Positions 1 to 30,829 of a DNA stretch of 41,761 bases are shown here, in pieces. The stretch's first letter is position 1. Each line of letters begins with the position of its first letter. The translations under genes and the position numbers were made by a program. The notes beneath the pieces were generated by a model that saw only the letters and a program-made list of their open reading frames with translations, was not told the DNA's origin and made no database searches. The stretch comes from Schoenoplectus triqueter (lineage: Eukaryota > Streptophyta > Magnoliopsida > Poales > Cyperaceae), in NCBI GenBank assembly GCA_964058805.1, contig CAXKVV010000807.1, positions 1-41,761 on the forward strand. Direction: 5' to 3'.

Positions 1-2096
1 GGAACAGAAGTCTTTGAGGGCATTCTATTGATGAGATAAACGATGCTACTAAAAACTTCATCCCAATACCTTATAGGTATTGATGAATGAGAAATAGTAG
101 CAAGGGATAACTCTACAATATGTCGATGTTTGCGTTCAGATGCCCCATTCTGTTGTGGTGAATGAGGACAACTAGTTTGATGAATAATTTCTGGAAATTT
201 TGTAGCAATAGGTTTAAATTCAGCACCACCGTCAGTTCTCAAAATTTTGATTTTTAAGTTTAACAGATTCTCAACTTGAGCTTTAAAAGTGGTAAAGGCT
301 ACAACAGTATCACTTTTATTCTTTAGAAAATAAATCCAAGTAAAACGAGAATAATCATCAATGAAAATGACATAATATTTCATTCCTTTTTGAGATACAA
401 TCGGACTTGGACCCCAAAGATCACTATGAATCAAGTCTAAGGGAGCATTAGAAGAAGAAAAAGAAGGATTGAAAGGCAAGGTGTGAGCCTTAGCCTGTAT
501 ACAATGTTTACAAAATATAAATCGGTTTCTAGTACAAGGGAGATTGTTAGAATTGATAATCTTCAATGTTGTAGAAGTGGAAGGATGTCCAAGTCGAGAG
601 TGCCAAGTAGAAGTAGAGACTTTGGATGAGGTAGACTTATTGATGAAGTCGATTGATGATGTAGAAGAATGAAAAGTTTGAGGAGATGTGAATGGTAGGA
701 GCTTGAATTTATATAATCCATTTGAGCTACTTATTTGAAGAGGAGGTGTCTTGGGAAGGTGAACATCCTTGATAAAACAAGAAGAAGAATTAAAGTTAAT
801 GGAGAGTGTTGGATTATCAAGAAGAAGTTGAGAAATACTAATTAAATTGGCTGAGAGAGAAGGGACACACAAAACATTATTTAGTGTTATTTTATAAGTG
901 CCAATTTGAAAAATTTGAGAACCAACATGTGTAATTTGGAGGCCAGAATTATTACCAACATGAAGTCTGTCATTGCCCTTGTAAGAGAAGAAAGACTGGA
1001 GGTTGTTGGTATTGTTAGTGACATGATGGTTTGATCCAGAGTCAAGCAGCCAGTTTGAAGCATCAGGATCTGGTGAACAATCAGTGGGAGAATAAAAGGT
1101 GTTGGCGGTTTGAGTATGGTAGGCATTGAGGTTTGGTGGAGGCCTCCAATCTGCATCCTTGTCATATCTTTTGTAGCACTTTTTGGTTAAATGTCCCATT
1201 TTTTGACAAATCTGGCATGGAATTCTGATTTTGCCCGAAGCAATTAAATCAAGAACATGAGGGCTCAAGGTGGTTTGATTATTTGGACCATTGGATTGGA
1301 AATTTGAAGAGTTAGATGACCAACCAGAACTGTTCTTGGCAGCAGAATTGGCAGTGGAATTTGATTTGGAGTTGAATTGATACCTTCCCTTGGCAGGTTT
1401 ATCAGCAAGAAATGCTGTTGGTTGAGATTCAGGGTTTGTTGGGTTCATAGATTCGTGAGTAAGCAAAAGAGCTCGAAAATCAGAGAAGGTGAATTGAGAT
1501 TGACACCTTATAGCAGTAATGGTGGTTTTTAGGGAAGAGAATTCAGCACCTAACCCTTTTACAGCAGCACTGACAAGATCATCGTCAGAAATCGAATTAC
1601 CAACAAAGGCTAGTTCATCAGCCAACTGTCTGATCTTGAGCAGATAATCAGAACAACTGAGATTATCTTTGGAGAGATTCTGAAGCTGATTCTTTAAATC
1701 TTGAAGTCTGGCTCTTGAGCTGGTGGAGAAGTAGGTTTGAATAGCTTGCCAAAGAAGCTGACATGTCGAAGAATTCATTACTTGAGCCAAGATGCTAGCT
1801 GACAAGGTTGAACGGATCCATGCATTGAGAAGTTTGTCTTGGCGCTTCCAGTGTGCATAGGCGGGATTGACAATTATGGTTTCAGCTGTGGTGGTAATGG
1901 TGGGTTCTGGATAATTGTTGAAAAGAAACGATTCAAGATCATTTCCCTCAATTATGAGTAGAATCTGATTCTTCCAAGAAAGATAATTGGAATCAGTCAG
2001 CTTAGCGGGAACTTGCGCATTGATATGGATGATGGAGTCGGTGGAGAAGGTAGAGATGATTGTGGAATGTTCATCGGTGTTGTGAGATAGAGACAT
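1..2096 (-). CDS. Ty1/copia gag-pol polyprotein, 5' part (gag, protease, integrase), intact frame
   Basis: Gag-pol of an LTR retrotransposon: gag packages the RNA, and protease and integrase process and insert the element. Reading the minus strand codon by codon from the ATG at 2096-2094, I find no stop down to the window edge (698 codons). The order is: N-terminal gag with the copia-type K-L-T-D-S-N-Y-L-S-W motif; a CCHC zinc knuckle (C-Q-I-C-Q-K-M-G-H-L-T-K-K-C) near 1218-1170; an aspartic protease site (L-L-D-S-G-S) near 1050; a GAG-pre-integrase H-x-R-L-G-H motif near 600; and an integrase core with D-L-W-G-P near 415 and the P-Q-Q-N-G-x-S-E motif near 145. Reverse transcriptase and RNase H would lie beyond position 1. 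Gag and pol share one frame, as is usual for copia. The element sits antisense in a SYD intron. The absence of lesions suggests a recent insertion, but activity cannot be judged. Confidence 0.93.
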   Translation of the reverse strand, partial: MSLSHNTDEHSTIISTFSTDSIIHINAQVPAKLTDSNYLSWKNQILLIIEGNDLESFLFNNYPEPTITTTAETIIVNPAYAHWKRQDKLLNAWIRSTLSASILAQVMNSSTCQLLWQAIQTYFSTSSRARLQDLKNQLQNLSKDNLSCSDYLLKIRQLADELAFVGNSISDDDLVSAAVKGLGAEFSSLKTTITAIRCQSQFTFSDFRALLLTHESMNPTNPESQPTAFLADKPAKGRYQFNSKSNSTANSAAKNSSGWSSNSSNFQSNGPNNQTTLSPHVLDLIASGKIRIPCQICQKMGHLTKKCYKRYDKDADWRPPPNLNAYHTQTANTFYSPTDCSPDPDASNWLLDSGSNHHVTNNTNNLQSFFSYKGNDRLHVGNNSGLQITHVGSQIFQIGTYKITLNNVLCVPSLSANLISISQLLLDNPTLSINFNSSSCFIKDVHLPKTPPLQISSSNGLYKFKLLPFTSPQTFHSSTSSIDFINKSTSSKVSTSTWHSRLGHPSTSTTLKIINSNNLPCTRNRFIFCKHCIQAKAHTLPFNPSFSSSNAPLDLIHSDLWGPSPIVSQKGMKYYVIFIDDYSRFTWIYFLKNKSDTVVAFTTFKAQVENLLNLKIKILRTDGGAEFKPIATKFPEIIHQTSCPHSPQQNGASERKHRHIVELSLATISHSSIPIRYWDEVFSSIVYLINRMPSKTSV

Positions 2097-2148
2097 GGTT
2101 AATTGAGTTGAGGAAGAAGAGTTGGATCGAAATTTTTTTGAACACAAG

Positions 2149-2160
2149 GCTCTGATACCA
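2149..2160 (-). promoter_or_regulatory. Primer-binding site of the copia element (initiator Met tRNA type)
   Basis: On the minus strand this reads TGGTATCAGAGC, the standard plant copia primer-binding site complementary to the 3' end of initiator methionine tRNA. It lies directly next to the presumed LTR edge at 2161, and gag starts about 55 bases downstream. Confidence 0.9.
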
Positions 2161-2298
2161 TGAAAGATGATAGAAAGAGAGGAGAGAGAAATGATTTTGT
2201 ATATTGATTCCCTATTATTGTTTGTAATGATACATCTCCTTAAATAGGCATAAGCCTTTCTAAATACAGAATCAAGAACTGTCCCTATACATGTTAAC
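2161..2298 (-). repeat. 5' LTR of the copia element (outer boundary provisional)
   Basis: The inner edge is fixed by the primer-binding site. On the minus strand the LTR ends in CA just before TGGTATCAGAGC. The best outer edge is the TGTTAACA at 2291-2298, giving a 138-bp TG...CA LTR, short but in the range of small copia lineages. A TATTTAAG box near 2240 on the minus strand fits an LTR promoter. The second LTR is outside the window, so LTR identity, length and target duplication cannot be checked. Confidence 0.6.
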
Positions 2299-2613
2299 AA
2301 TAGCCTTCGTATAAATAAAACAAGATCTCTCTTTCTTGGAGAGAGACACACACACTGTCTGAGTGTCTATTAAAGGTTAATTTCGTCTATTTTTCTCAAT
2401 CTCAACACCATTTTCAATGTTTTGATTTTGTTAGCAAACATTCAAACAAATGTCAAACATTTCAAATGCCTGGTGTCCACAAATACAGTAAAATACTGGT
2501 CCAACCCTAAAACTGTAGGACCTCTTTTTTAACAGAAGCTATGGCAGTAAGTCACACTTTTACCTTTGTACTTTCCGTTTCATTTATTTGCTAGTCACTT
2601 ATACATATTATAG

Positions 2614-23719
<21,106 letters not shown>

Positions 23720-24200
23720 AAATGTGCAGAAATATTAGTTGGTAGGTTATAATGCTATCTTTAATTTCTTCTGTGTTTATTGTGATTGATTATAAGTATT
23801 AGAAAGAAATTTTGGCTGGAGTTTTTGTCTATCTGAATTCAATCAACCCCTACCGTAGGTTGAATATAAATTTATATAGATGCTTGTATGTTGTAATATT
23901 CTAGCTGTATAATGCCTCCATACCCTTCATCATGTGTTGCATATAATAGTTGCTCTCCCTAGTTATTAACCCCGTCTATTGGTGGTGCTGTTCGGGTGGA
24001 ATTATATTGGAGACTTATTTTCTCAAATAATATAATAATAATAATTATAATCATAATTATAATAATACAATAGTATAGAGACTAACTAATTGTACTTTAG
24101 ATTTGTATCCCAACTGAAAAAGTTATTGACTACGTTGATTACATTCTCAAACATCAATAAATCGTCCGTCTGTAGATGATTATCGAAATCTAGTCTTAAT
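23720..24200 (+). other. SYD 3' flank and probable 3' UTR
   Basis: AT-rich sequence after the SYD stop. No canonical AATAAA is present near the stop. AATATAAA near 23863 is a possible weak polyadenylation signal. The poly(A) site cannot be placed from sequence alone. Confidence 0.4.
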
Positions 24201-24219
24201 ACCTAATATATCAAATCAT

Positions 24220-24690
24220 ATTTAAAATTTAAAATTTATATTTGAATGAGAATCAAGATATGAGTAAGTATTTATATATGAATCTCAATATTTTAAAACT
24301 GAATGTCTTAAGTTCTAATAAGAGTTTAATATTATAAATTATATTTTAAACTTAAAATTTATTTTTGGACGATAATCGAGATATATGCAAGTATTTATAT
24401 TTGAACATCATTATTTTAAATCTGAATGTCTCAAGTCTTAACATGAGAAATACGACGTCTTAATATTTAATAATACAAGTTATATTTTGAGCTTAAAATT
24501 TATATTTGAGTATCCATCAGTATATGAATAAGTTTATACATTTAAATTTTAATGTGCTAAAATCGAATGTTTCAAGTTTAACATATAAAAAATGATGTCT
24601 TAATATTTAATATTATGTTTATATTTGAATGGTCATCAGGATATAAACAAGTCTATATCTCTAAACTATAATATCTTAAAATATAAGTTA
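24220..24690. repeat. Degenerate tandem array, about four units of 120-140 bp
   Basis: The unit contains CTTAAAATTTATATTTGA, then a CATCAGGATAT-like block, AAGTATTTATATTTGAA, a CTGAATGTCTCAAGT block and GTCTTAATATTTAATATTA. Copies begin near 24228, 24352, 24492 and 24612. They have diverged by substitutions and small indels. Similar words continue thinly to 26290, so the whole AT-rich stretch may be a decayed array. Confidence 0.6.
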
Positions 24691-25025
24691 ACAATAATTA
24701 TTTACTCTCTTATTTGAATATCGAAGAAAGTTGTACAATTAAATTTTTATCTTGGATAAGTCGACAACAATAAGGATCTAATGTTTATTTTTACACAAAA
24801 GCATAAATAATAAACTACTCACTAAATAATAGCAGTTCTTCTGAAATTCTTTAGACCGTTCTACAAACGATATTCTAAGTCTTAGTATCTAATATTTAAA
24901 ATCTTAAAAACTATCATATGATGTCTTATTACATAATGTTATAAGTTATTTTTTATCTTTAAAGGATATAAAAATCTTAAATATTTGCTGAATATTATTT
25001 AAATCAAATCTTTATATCTAATATA

Positions 25026-25416
25026 ACGTGAGCTTAAGCTCACGGAGGCCTTCCGTGAGTTTAACTCAAAAATTATATCAAATCATCTCCAAATTTTAAT
25101 TTATCATGCTCATTAAATTCTTTATATGAAAAATCTGATAAGATGCAAAAATTTAGATTGTTTTGAGCTTTTTAATTCATGATTTTTAATTTTTGAAAAT
25201 CAGCTCTGAAAATAATAATAATATATTCAATGTTTGAACATCATTTTCTAAAATTAAAAACGGTGACTTAAAAAGCTCAAAACACTCCAAATTTTTGCAT
25301 CCCACAAGATTTTCATATAAATTTTGTAATGAGCATTATAAATTAAAATTTGGAGATGATTTGATATATTTTTTGAGTTAAACTCATGGAAGGCCTCCGT
25401 GAGCTTAAGCTCACGG
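25026..25416. mobile_element. Fold-back MITE with palindromic ends
   Basis: The left end (25026-25220) is repeated in inverted order at the right end (25220-25416). Outer 60 bases match closely; the inner part is diverged. The right terminus is the perfect 20-bp palindrome CCGTGAGCTTAAGCTCACGG; the left has one mismatch in it. Next inside come GGAGGCCTTCC and TGAGTTTAACTCA, also near-palindromic. TA lies immediately outside both ends, compatible with a TA target duplication. No coding capacity. It does not match the Stowaway terminal consensus I know. Confidence 0.8.
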
Positions 25417-26330
25417 TATCTTTACTCCTAATATAACAACTAAGAAATGAAGTCTTAATAAAATTTATCTAAAATAATATTTTTATGTAATTTATATTTA
25501 ATATAAAATTTTATAAATAAAATATTAAAATTTAGCATTAAAGATATATTAACATAAGTCTACTTTTAACTTTGAATACTATATAAAAATATTTATCTAA
25601 CACTCCTAAAACCAAATCTCATATCTGATTAATAAGTCATATTTAACTTTAAAGAATACAAAATTTTATAATATTTTTTAAATATATATTCTTATATATT
25701 AATTAAGACCTTATAATTAATAAAATTATATTTAGTATTTTTCTTAATATCTTAAGACCTTATAATTTATATTTGTAAAAAATAATCTCAATAAATAATA
25801 AAAAAATATGTTTATATCTCATATCATTAAGTCATAATATTCTCAATAGTATGTAATAGATATATAGTATAAAATAATATTTTTAAAATAATTATGACAA
25901 AAATATGCTTAATATTTAATACAAATAAGTCTTAATATCTACCATAACACATCTTAATGTATCATTTAAAATATAATTTTTAGTTTAGTTTTAATTTTCA
26001 CTACTACAAAAAAATCTAAATATATACTACAATTACACTTCAATATGTACTATAAATAACTCTTCATATTTACTGATTAAAATTTATATTAATATATCAT
26101 ATAAAATATAATTTATAGTTTAATCTTAATTTCCATTAGTACAAACAATATAATCTTTATTAGTTTTGTGTTGAAATTTCTTCAATATCAATTCTCAATA
26201 TTACAATTTAAGTCTTTATATTTTGTATAATAAAATTTTATATTTAGTACAATTAAGTCTTCATATCTATTATACTAAGTCCGACGCATATTTATTTAGT
26301 GTAGAAAAATATCCTTCTTGTGTTCTCCCC
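25417..26330. other. AT-rich intergenic sequence, no gene seen
   Basis: Very AT-rich, with recurring AAGTCTTAATATCT-type and TTATATTTAGTA words that echo the tandem array at 24220-24690. I find no coding frame, RNA gene or clear transposon end. Confidence 0.6.
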
Positions 26331-26334
26331 TATC

Positions 26335-27786
26335 TCTTGATAAGAGGATTTAAATGTTATATTTTGGATGTGGTTTGATCTAATAATTTAGCTTTTTAGG
26401 GTTTAATTAGGTTTGATCTAGTTTAATTAGGGTCTAAACTCATTAAGTTCAAGTTACTGTCTAGACTTTATTATTTTTCAGGATTAAATGGAAGCCCACA
26501 GAAAATGAAGAAGAACGACGCAAATTTGAGTCAAAACGGACATCAGACGAGAAAGTTACAAGCAAAACAGTGAAATCGGATGTCAAAGCCAGTATCTGCA
26601 GACCGCGCAACGCAGAACCATAGCGCTAGAATGATTTCCTGCAGACTGCAGGGATCTTCTGCGGACCGAAGTCAGATGGGCGGTTTCAGTCTGACTTTCT
26701 AATGGTTATTTTCAGTTTTTGAAAGATCCGCTTAGAATTTTCGGACGTTCTTGAACTCATTTTGCTCCTAATAACAAGGAGAACAGGATCCACTAAAGCT
26801 CATAACCGAAATATACATGAAAGATGATGAAAAACACAGAACAGGGAGAGGACTGTTGGATTTTGGAGGTAGAAAACTTTTTTTCTCCAATTTTTCTCAT
26901 TGGTTCTCTCTCATGTGTATCTTTGATTCTCTCTCTCCTGTTGTTTATTGTCTCATGGAAGGCTAAACTACCCTCTTCTAGGGTCTAGGACATGTAATTG
27001 ATACTTGTGTTATTTTAATTCGAATTATGTTGGACTTTCAATGATTGCTTTGCTTTGATCTTTGTTTGTGATTTATCTGTGTATGATCTGATAATTGAAT
27101 GATGAATTTCATGTTTGAGCGGTTGCAAACGTTTGAACCTGTATAGGAATTGATCAACTTACTGATTATATGCAAAACCCTAGGTTCGAGATTAAGTACC
27201 GAAAGGAGACGTCGATTGCCTGACCCAAACCAAGACTTAGGAAAATAGTTTCGATAGATGCCTTAGTACCTTCGGGAACCCAGGTTTGAATCATGTTATT
27301 GAGTCCATTAGGGGATTTGATGGCTTGAGTATACAACCCGACCAATCACAGAAATTAATGTGTTTAGCGTATGCCACAAAACAAAATTTATGCTAGATAG
27401 GGGACTGCATCACGAAAGTGGGCAGATTCTAAATTAAGATTGAGAAATCCTCAATTGTAATTGCATGAGAAAATACCAACTTGATTTGGATTAAAATTAG
27501 CATTTGTATTTAATTATAGCCCGAAAGCTCTAGAACTTTCTTGATTTATTTTCTTAAATCTAGTATTAACATTTATTTTTCTTTATTTAGTTTAGCGTAA
27601 AATTAGTATTACACCATCTCATTTTCTATTATTTAGATAATTGAAAATTAAACTATCTAGTGTCAAAAACTGTCTCTGTGTATCGACCCCTAATTATACT
27701 ATAATTGTTGGGTTTATACGCTTGTAAACCCGACATTTTAGGTGTATTTTAGGGTATGATTTTATTAGCATCTGACATACGTCAAG
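26335..27786 (+). repeat. LTR or leader of a Ty3/gypsy element (boundaries approximate)
   Basis: Moderately GC-rich sequence ending just before a Ty3/gypsy primer-binding site. It includes the ACTGTCTCTGTGTATCGACC stretch near 27670, a type of sequence common near the LTR 3' end in Tat/Athila-like elements. No second LTR is in the window, so neither edge is proven and the left limit is a guess from the change in composition. Confidence 0.5.
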
Positions 27787-27790
27787 CTTT

Positions 27791-27810
27791 TTGGCGTCGT
27801 TGCCGGGAAC
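27791..27810 (+). promoter_or_regulatory. Primer-binding site of the Ty3/gypsy element (Asp tRNA type)
   Basis: TTGGCGTCGTTGCCGGGAAC matches the plant gypsy site TGGCGCCGTTGCCGGGG, complementary to the 3' end of aspartate tRNA, with one internal C-to-T change. Confidence 0.8.
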
Positions 27811-28048
27811 AACGTAAAGACTATTTTATGATCTTATATTTTGTGCTAGGTTTTTAATCAGTAAATTAGACTAAATATTTTTCTTTTGTTTTAACATTTC
27901 TTTCCTTTTATAATTTCAAAATATGAATACTACTTTCAGGGAGTCTCTTAGAGTCTACCGAAGGCGCAACAAGCACCAACCACCTTCCTGACCTTTTCTA
28001 CATCTAGACACTCATCAAATTCCTCTCTTTGAAGAACTGCAAAACAAG

Positions 28049-29232
28049 ATGAGCGAAACTAGAACCGGTGGTGGCCTTGGTACCGGTGGAAGAGGGTCGC
28101 CTCTCAACAATGATCCACTGAACAATAATCAACCTCACAATGGCGGTGCAGCCCGTGCTAGACTCCTCAAGGACTTCGCCACCTCTCAAATTGATGATAT
28201 GCACTCAAGCATAGATATCCCAGTTGTGGACTTGAATAATTTTGAATTGAAACTGGCTCTTTAGCATGGTCCAACAAAATTAATTTGTCGGTCTACCAAC
28301 TGAGGACCCACACCTATACGTTTCTATCTTTTTAGGGATATGTGATACCATAAAGATTAACGATGTATCTTTTGATGCAATTAGGCTTAGATTGTTCACA
28401 TTCTCTCTTAGGGATAGAACACGTGTTTGGTTGTATTATTTGTCATCTAAGTCAATTACCAACTAGCCCGAAATGTACCAAACATTTCTAGCAAAGTATT
28501 TTCCTCCTAGGAAGATTTCAGAAATTAGAAGCCAAATCATGAACTTTAGACAACGGGATGGGGAATCTTTGTATGAATCTTGGGAAAAGTTCAAGGAATT
28601 ATTGAGGATATGCCCGCATCATGGGTTAGAAGAGTGGATTATTGTTCAAACCTTCTATGATAGTTTAAATGATAGTAGTCGTATGTCTATTGATGCACCA
28701 GCAGATGGCGCATTTGCCAACCGTAGTGTTGATGATGTGTTTGACTTGATTGAAAACATAGTGCTTAACCAAAGTCAATGGTCCTCCAGGCGTCAACTGA
28801 TCAATCCCACACTAAGCAAGTATGAAGTGAGTGACTTTTTCATGCTACATGAAAAAATTGATGCACTTACAAGGCAATTGGGACCGACCAAAGTCTCTGC
28901 TGCTTCATGTGAGATCTGTGGTGTTGGCAACCATGTGACAAGTGAATGCCAATATGTCAAGGAATTGGAGCAAGAACAAACACAAGAACAGGAGCAGGTC
29001 AACATGTTGAACAACTCTTTTTGACCTCAAAATAATCCTTATTCGAACACATACAACCCCGGTTGCAGAAATCACCCTAATTTCTCTTATAAGAACAACT
29101 AAGGTGGTCCTTCTGGGCAATAATTCAACCAAAATCGACCTCAACAAGGGTTCCAACAGAGGCAATTCGAGCAACCACAACCTCCAAAGTCTAACCTCGA
29201 GTTAATGATGGAGAAGTTCATTGAAAAATAAG
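28049..29232 (+). pseudogene. Ty3/gypsy gag, broken by stops and a frameshift
   Basis: Starts at ATG 28049 (M-S-E-T-R-T-G-G-G) and contains I-P-V-V-D-L-N-N-F-E-L before a stop at 28262. Homology then continues in another frame through G-L-P-T-E-D-P-H-L and F-S-L-R-D-R to K-Y-F-P-P-R-K, R-Q-R-D-G-E-S-L-Y-E-S-W-E-K-F and P-H-H-G-L-E-E-W (open 28473-29024). This is the Tat/Athila-like retrotransposon gag. A C-E-I-C-G-V-G-N-H-V-T-S-E-C knuckle lies near 28908-28950. At least five stops and one frameshift disable it. Coding similarity stops near 29230, where a hAT insertion and duplications begin; protease and pol are absent from the window. Confidence 0.85.
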
Positions 29233-29332
29233 AGAAGGTCAATTATTGACTAGGGGTGTCAATTATTGAAAAACAAGAGAAGTTCATTAAAAATCATAAT
29301 CATAATAATACAATAATACTAATTGTGTTGAT

Positions 29333-29794
29333 TAGGGGTGTCAATTATTGACCTAACCCGATGAGTTAACCAACCCGACCCGATATGACCCGAAGATAAA
29401 TGAATCGGGTATGGGTTCAATTTTTTTACCTGAATCGGTTTGAGTTCGGGTCAACATGACCCAACACGATTAGTTATATTTTTTTAAGTAATTTTGTATT
29501 TTTATACTAATTAAAGCTTAAATATACACTAATTAAGATTAATTATAAATTAATTAATATTTAATTATTTAAAATTATATAAAAATAATTAATTATTAAT
29601 TAATTATTTTACATGGTCCGGTCGATCTAAATAGTAATTTTATAAAGCTAAATAATACATTTTATAAATAAGTTTACCGGTTGGGTCGGATATGGGTCAA
29701 AAATTTTTGACTCAAATTTAAATGTGTCGGGTTTGGGTCGGATCAAGAAAAATAATAAAATAATGTGACCCGACCTGACCTATTGACACACCTA
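29333..29794. mobile_element. Non-autonomous hAT element with 8-bp target duplication
   Basis: Terminal repeats: TAGGGGTGTCAATTATTGAC on the left; the right end reads TAGGTGTGTCAATAGGTCAG on the other strand. Sub-terminal ACCCGA/TCGGGT words occur in both arms. Flanks GTGTTGAT (29325-29332) and GTATTGAT (29795-29802) form an 8-bp duplication with one difference, as expected for hAT. 462 bp, no coding capacity. Confidence 0.85.
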
Positions 29795-29799
29795 GTATT

Positions 29800-29975
29800 G
29801 ATAATATAATCATAAATAATAATAATCATATTTATATAATAATACTATTAGTGATGATAATATAATTATAATATAATAATAATAATAATAATATAATAAT
29901 AATGATAATAATAATATAATAATAATAAATCATAATCATAATATAATATAATATAATTAAAAAATAATCATTATT
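29800..29975. repeat. AAT/ATA microsatellite
   Basis: Long impure run of AATAAT, AATATAAT and ATAATCAT units directly after the hAT element. Simple repeat with no other signal. Confidence 0.85.
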
Positions 29976-29986
29976 ATGACGAGAGG

Positions 29987-30025
29987 TAATCCGGTATACC
30001 ATCTATAACTTGATATACCGGATTA
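29987..30025. repeat. Perfect 12-bp stem inverted repeat
   Basis: TAATCCGGTATA (29987-29998) pairs with TATACCGGATTA (30014-30025) around a 15-base loop. It could form a stable hairpin in single-stranded DNA or RNA. No T-run follows and I assign no function. The sequence from here to 30829 has no other recognisable feature apart from a small ATAATTTTCATCTTTGTAA duplication near 30522 and 30552. Confidence 0.7.
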
Positions 30026-30829
30026 GCACTCTTCTATTTAGTCTAAAATTCATTTGGCAAATTAATTCGTCCAAATAGCAATATTGTTTCTATTTTTTAT
30101 TTTTTTACGAAGTGTCAAACTAACCTATTTGTTTTCCTTAATAAGTCCAGTAAAAAGTGAAATACACTCTCATCTTAAAGTTTCCCCAAGTCTAAAAGTT
30201 GCTGTTTACGTCACATCATATTACTAGTTGGATCTTTCGCCCTATGTAGAGAGAATCTAAGAACATGTTCTGAATCATGTAATGCTGCATATATTTTATA
30301 TTTGATATTATGTGTTTAGCGAGCAGCTAGTCAACAAAATGTGCCAGTAAGAAATAAAAGGAGCCAAAAGGAACGCAAGAAGAGTTGTAGTTTGTCAACT
30401 ACCAATCAACTCCCAATTAGACCGTAGTACATATATAACCATCTGTCACACAAAAAAAGCAACAATATTTGTAATCTACCCTCGTAAAAGATGGAAATAA
30501 TTATAAAGAAAGATTTGAGATGAATAATTTTCATCTTTGTAAAAGAAGAAGATAATTTTCATCTTTGTAACTAAAGGTTACTTCCAACAAATTTCACAAT
30601 TCCACAGGATACAAAAGATATTTTTTCATGTTGTGCCCCTTTCAGTAATTACGCACAAAGATAGAGACGGTTGAAGGCAACAGAGCGCGCATTTAGTTCT
30701 CCCACAGAGAATTCCAAACTAAACCACCTCAGATCCCACCATCAGTACTCAATTGTAGGCCCATACACTGGGTCAAAATCATATTGGAAAACTGTATTTC
30801 TTCACACCAGATCCTTTTTCTTTTTAGAC

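Noticed and set aside
887..1165. Minus-strand 92-codon frame
   Set aside because: Out of frame with the intact copia gag-pol that covers the same bases on the same strand; a shadow.
2299..2360. Possible promoter of SYD: TATAAATA followed by a CT/CA-rich leader
   Set aside because: The next exon starts at an AG acceptor in mid-codon, and conserved SYD N-terminal sequence is absent, so transcription must begin further upstream. The motif is more likely ordinary intron sequence next to the LTR.
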